Shown: positions 4,711 to 7,471 of the stretch, piece after piece | Numbering within the stretch: the stretch's first letter is position 1 | Layout of the letters: each line of letters begins with the position of its first letter | From: JBCBTD01 sp039818825 | GTDB taxonomy: Bacteria > Pseudomonadota > Alphaproteobacteria > Geminicoccales > Geminicoccaceae | NCBI GenBank assembly: GCA_039818825.1 | Contig: JBCBTD010000112.1 | Span: forward strand, 1 to 7,471 | DNA: 7,471 nt | Direction: 5' to 3' | Notes under the pieces: model-generated | Told to the model about the DNA's origin: nothing | What the model saw: only the letters and a program-made list of their open reading frames with translations | The model's database searches: none | Made by a program: the position numbers and the translations under genes

Positions 4711-5667
4711 ATGGCCGACGCTGGAGCGACGCTCAACCCGCAGTTGCGCTACGTGCTTGATGCCGCCGAGCGGGCGCGCGCCGGCGAGCTGCCTTTCCAC
4801 CAACGGACGCCGGCCGCGGCCCGCACCTGGATGGCGGAACGCTTCGTTCCGGTTTGGAACCGTCCGGTTCTGCCGATCGGCCGGGTCGAGGACGTGGCGT
4901 TGGCAGGGCTGACCGGGCCGATCCGGGTCCGCCACTACGATCCCGGCCTGTCTGCGCCCGCGCCCGTGCTCCTCTATCTCCACGGCGGTGGCTGGACGAT
5001 CGGCGACGTCGATACCCACGATGATCTCTGCCGACGCTTGGCGTTCGTCGGTGCGCGCCGGGTGCTCGCCGTCGACTATCGCCTGGCGCCCGAACACCCG
5101 TTCCCGGCGGGGCTGGACGACGCCAAGGCGGCGCTCGCCTTCGTGCTCGACCATGGGGCGGCAATGGGGCTCGACCCGGCCCGGGTCGCAGTCGGCGGCG
5201 ACAGCGCCGGCGCGCACCTGGCGCTGGCGGCGACCATGGCGCGCCGCGACGAGGGCCGCTCCTTGCCGTCGTCGTTGTTGTTGATCTACGGCAGCTACCG
5301 CTACCGCTTCGACGGTCCGGACTGGGACCGGTTCGGCCATCTCTATTTCCTGCTCAGCCGTGCCGACACGGTGTGGTTCTGGCAGAACTTCGTCGGCGCC
5401 GGCTACGTCGCCGGCAGTGACGTCCGGGTCGAGCCGTTGTTGGGCGACCTCGCCGGCTTGCCGCCGGCCTACGTCGTCGGCTGCGATCACGACCCGCTGT
5501 TCGACGACAGCCGGGCACTGGTCGACGGCATCACGGCCGCGGGAGGCGAGGCCACGCTCGACGTGTGGCGCGGCCTGACCCATGCGAGCGCCCAATTCGC
5601 CCGGGCGGTCGATGCCGTGGTCGTCGGTCTGGAGCGGATCGGCAGGAGCTTGCGCCCGACGCTCTGA
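4711..5667 (+). CDS. Alpha/beta hydrolase of the hormone-sensitive-lipase type (esterase)
   Basis: This 318-residue cytoplasmic enzyme probably hydrolyses small carboxylic esters. The HSL-family oxyanion-hole motif HGGGW starts at His91, and the DYRLAPEHPFPA segment follows. The nucleophile elbow GDSAG places the catalytic Ser at residue 165; the acid is probably Asp261 (DHDPLFDD) and the base His291 (GLTHASAQF). All triad residues are present and length is normal for the family. The ATG at 4711 gives an N-terminus (MADAGATLNPQLRYVLDAA) like the cap helices of relatives; the frame is open far upstream, but that part overlaps the divergent aminotransferase antisense. The Shine-Dalgarno sequence is weak. 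It ends 18 bp from the convergent regulator gene. Substrate and link to the aminotransferase are unknown; these esterases are often detoxifying or scavenging enzymes. Confidence 0.9.
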   Translation: MADAGATLNPQLRYVLDAAERARAGELPFHQRTPAAARTWMAERFVPVWNRPVLPIGRVEDVALAGLTGPIRVRHYDPGLSAPAPVLLYLHGGGWTIGDVDTHDDLCRRLAFVGARRVLAVDYRLAPEHPFPAGLDDAKAALAFVLDHGAAMGLDPARVAVGGDSAGAHLALAATMARRDEGRSLPSSLLLIYGSYRYRFDGPDWDRFGHLYFLLSRADTVWFWQNFVGAGYVAGSDVRVEPLLGDLAGLPPAYVVGCDHDPLFDDSRALVDGITAAGGEATLDVWRGLTHASAQFARAVDAVVVGLERIGRSLRPTL

Positions 5668-5669
5668 CG

Positions 5670-5685
5670 GCCGTTGGGCGACGGC
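5670..5685. terminator. Short hairpin between two convergent genes
   Basis: GCCGT (5670-5674) and ACGGC (5681-5685) form a 5-bp stem with a 6-nt loop in the 18-bp gap between the stops of the esterase and the LysR regulator. Its place suits a shared terminator, but the stem is short and there is no T-run. Confidence 0.28.
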
Positions 5686-6621
5686 TCAGCCCGGATCGGC
5701 GGACTCGACGCGGACGTCCGGGACGCTGGCGCGGAAGACGCTGCGCATGTGCTCGGCAAGGGTGTGGAAGGCTTCGCTTCGAGCCGAACGCTTCCGCCAG
5801 ACGAGGCCGACCAGCCGCTCGGGCGGCTCGGGCACCAACTGCACCACCACCACCGCCGGATCTTTGCGCGCTTCGCTGCGGACGTAGAGCGCCGGTAGAA
5901 AGGCGATGCCCATACCCATTCCGACCATCAAGCGGAGCGTGTCGAGGCTGGTGCCCTCGAAGTCGCGCGAGAGCTGGGCGCCGAAGCTCTCGCACAGCTC
6001 CTCGACCTGCACGTGCAGCCGGTAGCCGGGCTCCAGCGCCAGCACCGTCTCGCCGCGCAGGCGTTCGGGGCCGATCGCCTGCTCGCGGGCCAAAGGATGG
6101 TCGCTCGGCACCACGATCAACAGTGGCTCGCCCAGGAGCGGTGTCGTCTCCAGGTGGTCGCCGCGTACCGGCAGCGGGAACAAGAGCGCGTCGAGCTGGC
6201 CGTCGTCGAGGCCGGCGAGCAGGCCGTCGTGGCTGCCCTCGCGGACGAACAGCTTGAGCTCCGGGAAAGCTCGGTGGAGGTCGGGGACGACCAACGACAG
6301 GAAGTAGGCGCCCAGTGTCGGCAAGGCGCCGAGCCGCGTGGTGCCGACCGGGGTGGGGCCGCCGCGGCGCGCCAGGTCGCGGATGTCCTCGACCTCACGC
6401 AGGGCGCGGCGGGCGCGGCCGACCACCTCGCGGCCGAGCGGCGTCAGCACCACGCGTGCCCGGCGGTCACGCTCCACCAGTTGGCCCTGCAGGCGGGCTT
6501 CCAGTTCCTTCAGCTGGCCCGAAAGGGTCGGCTGGCTGACATGACAGCGCTCAGCGGCGCGGCGGAAGTGCGCCGTGTCGGCGACCGCGACGAGGTATCG
6601 GAGTTGCTGCAGCGTGGGCAC
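5686..6621 (-). CDS. LysR-family transcriptional regulator, OxyR-like, lacking the peroxidatic Cys
   Basis: This 311-residue regulator has an N-terminal winged helix-turn-helix (residues about 1-60) with HFRRAAERCHVSQPTLSGQ, the recognition region typical of OxyR, then a linker helix and a periplasmic-binding-protein-like effector domain (about 92-300). The LGALPTLGAYFLSLVVP and TSLDTLRLMVGMGMGIAFLPAL segments are strongly OxyR-like. Aligned without gaps to E. coli OxyR (LEDGHC..), the local sequence is LEPGYRLHVQVEELC: the peroxide-reacting Cys199 is Arg201 here, its neighbour His198 is Tyr200, and the resolving Cys208 is kept as Cys210. It is therefore unlikely to sense peroxide by the classical disulfide. 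The start is GTG at 6621; no in-frame ATG lies upstream before a stop. It is divergent from the BI-1 gene, and two matching LysR-type dyads lie between them, the nearer ending 7 bp from its start codon, which suggests autoregulation. Confidence 0.94.
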   Translation of the reverse strand: MPTLQQLRYLVAVADTAHFRRAAERCHVSQPTLSGQLKELEARLQGQLVERDRRARVVLTPLGREVVGRARRALREVEDIRDLARRGGPTPVGTTRLGALPTLGAYFLSLVVPDLHRAFPELKLFVREGSHDGLLAGLDDGQLDALLFPLPVRGDHLETTPLLGEPLLIVVPSDHPLAREQAIGPERLRGETVLALEPGYRLHVQVEELCESFGAQLSRDFEGTSLDTLRLMVGMGMGIAFLPALYVRSEARKDPAVVVVQLVPEPPERLVGLVWRKRSARSEAFHTLAEHMRSVFRASVPDVRVESADPG

Positions 6622-6627
6622 AGTTTG

Positions 6628-6642
6628 ATCGGCTCTAACGAT
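6628..6642. promoter_or_regulatory. LysR-type operator, box 1
   Basis: ATCGGCTCTAACGAT fits the LysR-type ATC-N9-GAT (T-N11-A) dyad, and also has the ATxG-N7-CxAT geometry of OxyR half-operators (E. coli ATAG-N7-CTAT). It lies 7 bp upstream of the regulator's GTG. Confidence 0.5.
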
Positions 6643-6658
6643 GAAAAACGGCGTGGAA

Positions 6659-6673
6659 ATCGATTGGAACGAT
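6659..6673. promoter_or_regulatory. LysR-type operator, box 2
   Basis: ATCGATTGGAACGAT repeats the box 1 pattern with 11 of 15 identical bases and starts exactly 31 bp after it, about three helical turns, so both boxes face the same side of the helix. The dyad extends one base each side to AATCG-N7-CGATT. Suited to a LysR tetramer controlling both divergent genes. Confidence 0.52.
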
Positions 6674-6685
6674 TACTCCATGGCG

Positions 6686-6702
6686 ACCACTTAGCAAGTG
6701 GT
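6686..6702. promoter_or_regulatory. 17-bp hyphenated palindrome upstream of the BI-1 gene
   Basis: ACCACTT (6686-6692) and AAGTGGT (6696-6702) flank AGC. It differs in sequence from the two LysR-type boxes, so it is either a site for another regulator or, if transcribed, a leader hairpin 66 bp before the BI-1 ATG. Confidence 0.38.
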
Positions 6703-6768
6703 AAGTCGGGCGTCCCTTCGCTGGCCTTGGGGGCCGGGTGACGCGTCGGGTTGGGGAGAGAGGGGATC

Positions 6769-7471
6769 ATGGAATCGGTCAATCAGCCGCTCCGCGCATC
6801 GTCGCGCGCCGATGCAGCAATGTACGACGAGGGTCTGCGGCGCCACATGCTGCGGGTCTACAACTTCATGCTGCTGGGGCTGGCGCTGACTGGCGCCGTG
6901 GCGATGTTCGTCGCCTCGTCGCCGGCGTTGATGCAGACCATCTTCGGCACGCCGCTGAAGTGGGTGGTGATGCTCGCACCGCTCGGCTTCGTGATGTTCC
7001 TGTCTTTCCGTGCCGACCGCATCTCCGCACCGGCGGCCCAAGGTCTGTTCTGGGCATTCGCCGCGTGCATGGGCCTGTCGCTGGCGTCGATCTTCTACGT
7101 CTACACGGGCGGAAGCATCGCCCGTGTGTTCTTCATCGCTGCGGCGATGTTCGGGGCCACCAGCCTCTGGGGCTACACCACCAAGACCGATCTCTCGAAG
7201 TTCGGGTCGTTCCTGTTCATGGGCCTCATCGGCATCGTGATCGCATCGATCGTGAACATCTTCCTCGGCAGCTCGGCCCTGCAGTTCGCCGTGTCGGTGA
7301 TCGGTGTGGTGGTGTTCACCGGCCTCGCTGCCTACGACACCCAACGGATCAAGGAGGTCTACGACGAGGGCCACGGCACCGAGGGGCTAACCAAGCTGGC
7401 CGAGCAGCGTCAGCAGCATCATGAAGAGGTTGATGAAGCTGAGGTACAGCGACAGGGCGCCGAGCACGGCG
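6769..7471 (+). CDS. BI-1/YccA family membrane protein, body intact, C-terminus disrupted at about 7384
   Basis: Bax-inhibitor-1 family proteins are multi-span inner-membrane proteins; structurally studied members behave as pH-sensitive calcium leak channels, and E. coli YccA modulates the FtsH protease. The frame starts at ATG 6769 behind a GGGGAGAGAGGGG tract (6753-6765). Six hydrophobic segments are visible at residues about 30-50, 64-81, 90-110, 115-134, 147-167 and 171-188, followed by the conserved AAYDTQRIKE with Asp190. Segments such as GTPLKWVVMLAPLGFV, FFIAAAMFGATSLWGYTT and IVNIFLGSSALQF are highly characteristic. Up to Glu205 (GHGTE) the match to the family is excellent. From about residue 206 the frame stays open to the window edge but encodes a polar Gln/His/Glu-rich tail unlike BI-1. 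The expected final hydrophobic segment is found in the same DNA on the opposite strand. Divergent from the OxyR-like regulator, which may control it. Confidence 0.9.
   Translation, partial: MESVNQPLRASSRADAAMYDEGLRRHMLRVYNFMLLGLALTGAVAMFVASSPALMQTIFGTPLKWVVMLAPLGFVMFLSFRADRISAPAAQGLFWAFAACMGLSLASIFYVYTGGSIARVFFIAAAMFGATSLWGYTTKTDLSKFGSFLFMGLIGIVIASIVNIFLGSSALQFAVSVIGVVVFTGLAAYDTQRIKEVYDEGHGTEGLTKLAEQRQQHHEEVDEAEVQRQGAEHG
7387..7471 (-). other. Inverted BI-1 C-terminal fragment with its own stop codon
   Basis: Read on the minus strand from the window edge, these bases encode AVLGALSLYLSFINLF followed by MMLLTLLGQLG and a TAG stop at 7387-7389. That is the standard C-terminus of the BI-1 family (consensus near GAL-LYLDFINLF-MLL--LG). 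It is exactly the part missing from the plus-strand gene that ends its family match at about 7383. Adding the two parts and a few missing codons gives a normal BI-1 length of about 240 residues. The DNA here is therefore reversed relative to the gene body, or it is the end of a second, convergent BI-1 gene that enters from beyond the edge. Confidence 0.82.

Noticed and set aside
4147..5595. 482-codon open frame on the minus strand
   Set aside because: It is antisense to the esterase, crosses the divergent intergenic region, then overlaps the aminotransferase out of frame. Its product is rich in Arg, His and Pro with no recognisable motif; GC-rich genes commonly give such shadows.
6013..6741. 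242-codon plus-strand frame opposite the LysR regulator
   Set aside because: Antisense of a well-conserved regulator; no motif of its own.
6691..7374. 227-codon minus-strand frame opposite the BI-1 gene
   Set aside because: Its product is a His/Arg/Glu-rich shadow of the membrane protein. It is also not the frame that encodes the inverted BI-1 C-terminus, which stops at 7387.
1..7471. CRISPR array, tRNA, rRNA, transposase or phage genes
   Set aside because: No regularly spaced repeats, cloverleaf-like segments, rRNA signatures or recognisable mobile-element proteins were seen on either strand.

Overview
This is a GC-rich window (by eye well above 60% G+C, with third codon positions mostly G or C) from a Gram-negative bacterium, most likely an alphaproteobacterium of the Rhodospirillales kind. 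The main clues are a short coiled-coil (DUF4164-like) gene just ahead of zapA, both divergent from gap, which is a familiar alphaproteobacterial arrangement; a Bax-inhibitor-1 membrane protein of the alphaproteobacterial type; and an OxyR-like LysR regulator. I saw no rRNA, tRNA, CRISPR array, insertion sequence or phage gene. Most of the window is ordinary chromosomal housekeeping and accessory metabolism.

Layout. 1-394 (minus): the 5' end of zapA, cut by the window edge, preceded by a small coiled-coil gene. 601-1623 (plus): gap, glyceraldehyde-3-phosphate dehydrogenase. 1690-1950 (plus): a two-helix small membrane protein whose Shine-Dalgarno sequence is buried in a 13-bp hairpin. 1954-2451 (minus): a SleB/CwlJ-type cell wall hydrolase that converges on the small membrane gene with 3 bp between them. 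2649-3026 (minus): an unrecognised coiled-coil protein. 3027-3452: about 426 bp without a convincing gene, holding a strong GC-rich inverted repeat and tiny ORFs. 3453-4589 (minus): a WbpE-like PLP-dependent sugar aminotransferase. 4711-5667 (plus): a hormone-sensitive-lipase-type alpha/beta hydrolase divergent from it. 5686-6621 (minus): an OxyR-like LysR regulator. 6769-7471 (plus): a BI-1/YccA family membrane protein, divergent from the regulator and running off the edge.

How the parts relate. The window does not form one pathway. ZapA and its coiled-coil neighbour belong to cell division, gap to glycolysis/Calvin-type triose metabolism, SleB to peptidoglycan, and the aminotransferase to nucleotide-sugar synthesis. 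The clearest regulatory unit is the divergent pair at the right end. The OxyR-like protein lacks the peroxidatic cysteine of classical OxyR (Arg at that position) but keeps the second cysteine. Between it and the BI-1 gene lie two near-identical ATC-N9-GAT dyads exactly 31 bp apart, which look like LysR-type operators.

The most striking anomaly is at the right edge. The plus-strand BI-1 reading frame matches its family up to about residue 205 and then stops matching, while the last 85 bases, read on the minus strand, encode the missing BI-1 C-terminus followed by a stop codon. The end of this gene is therefore inverted relative to its body. This could be a fold-back/chimeric assembly join, a genuine inversion, or a convergent second BI-1 copy; the window cannot decide. 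I found no convincing new multi-gene system.
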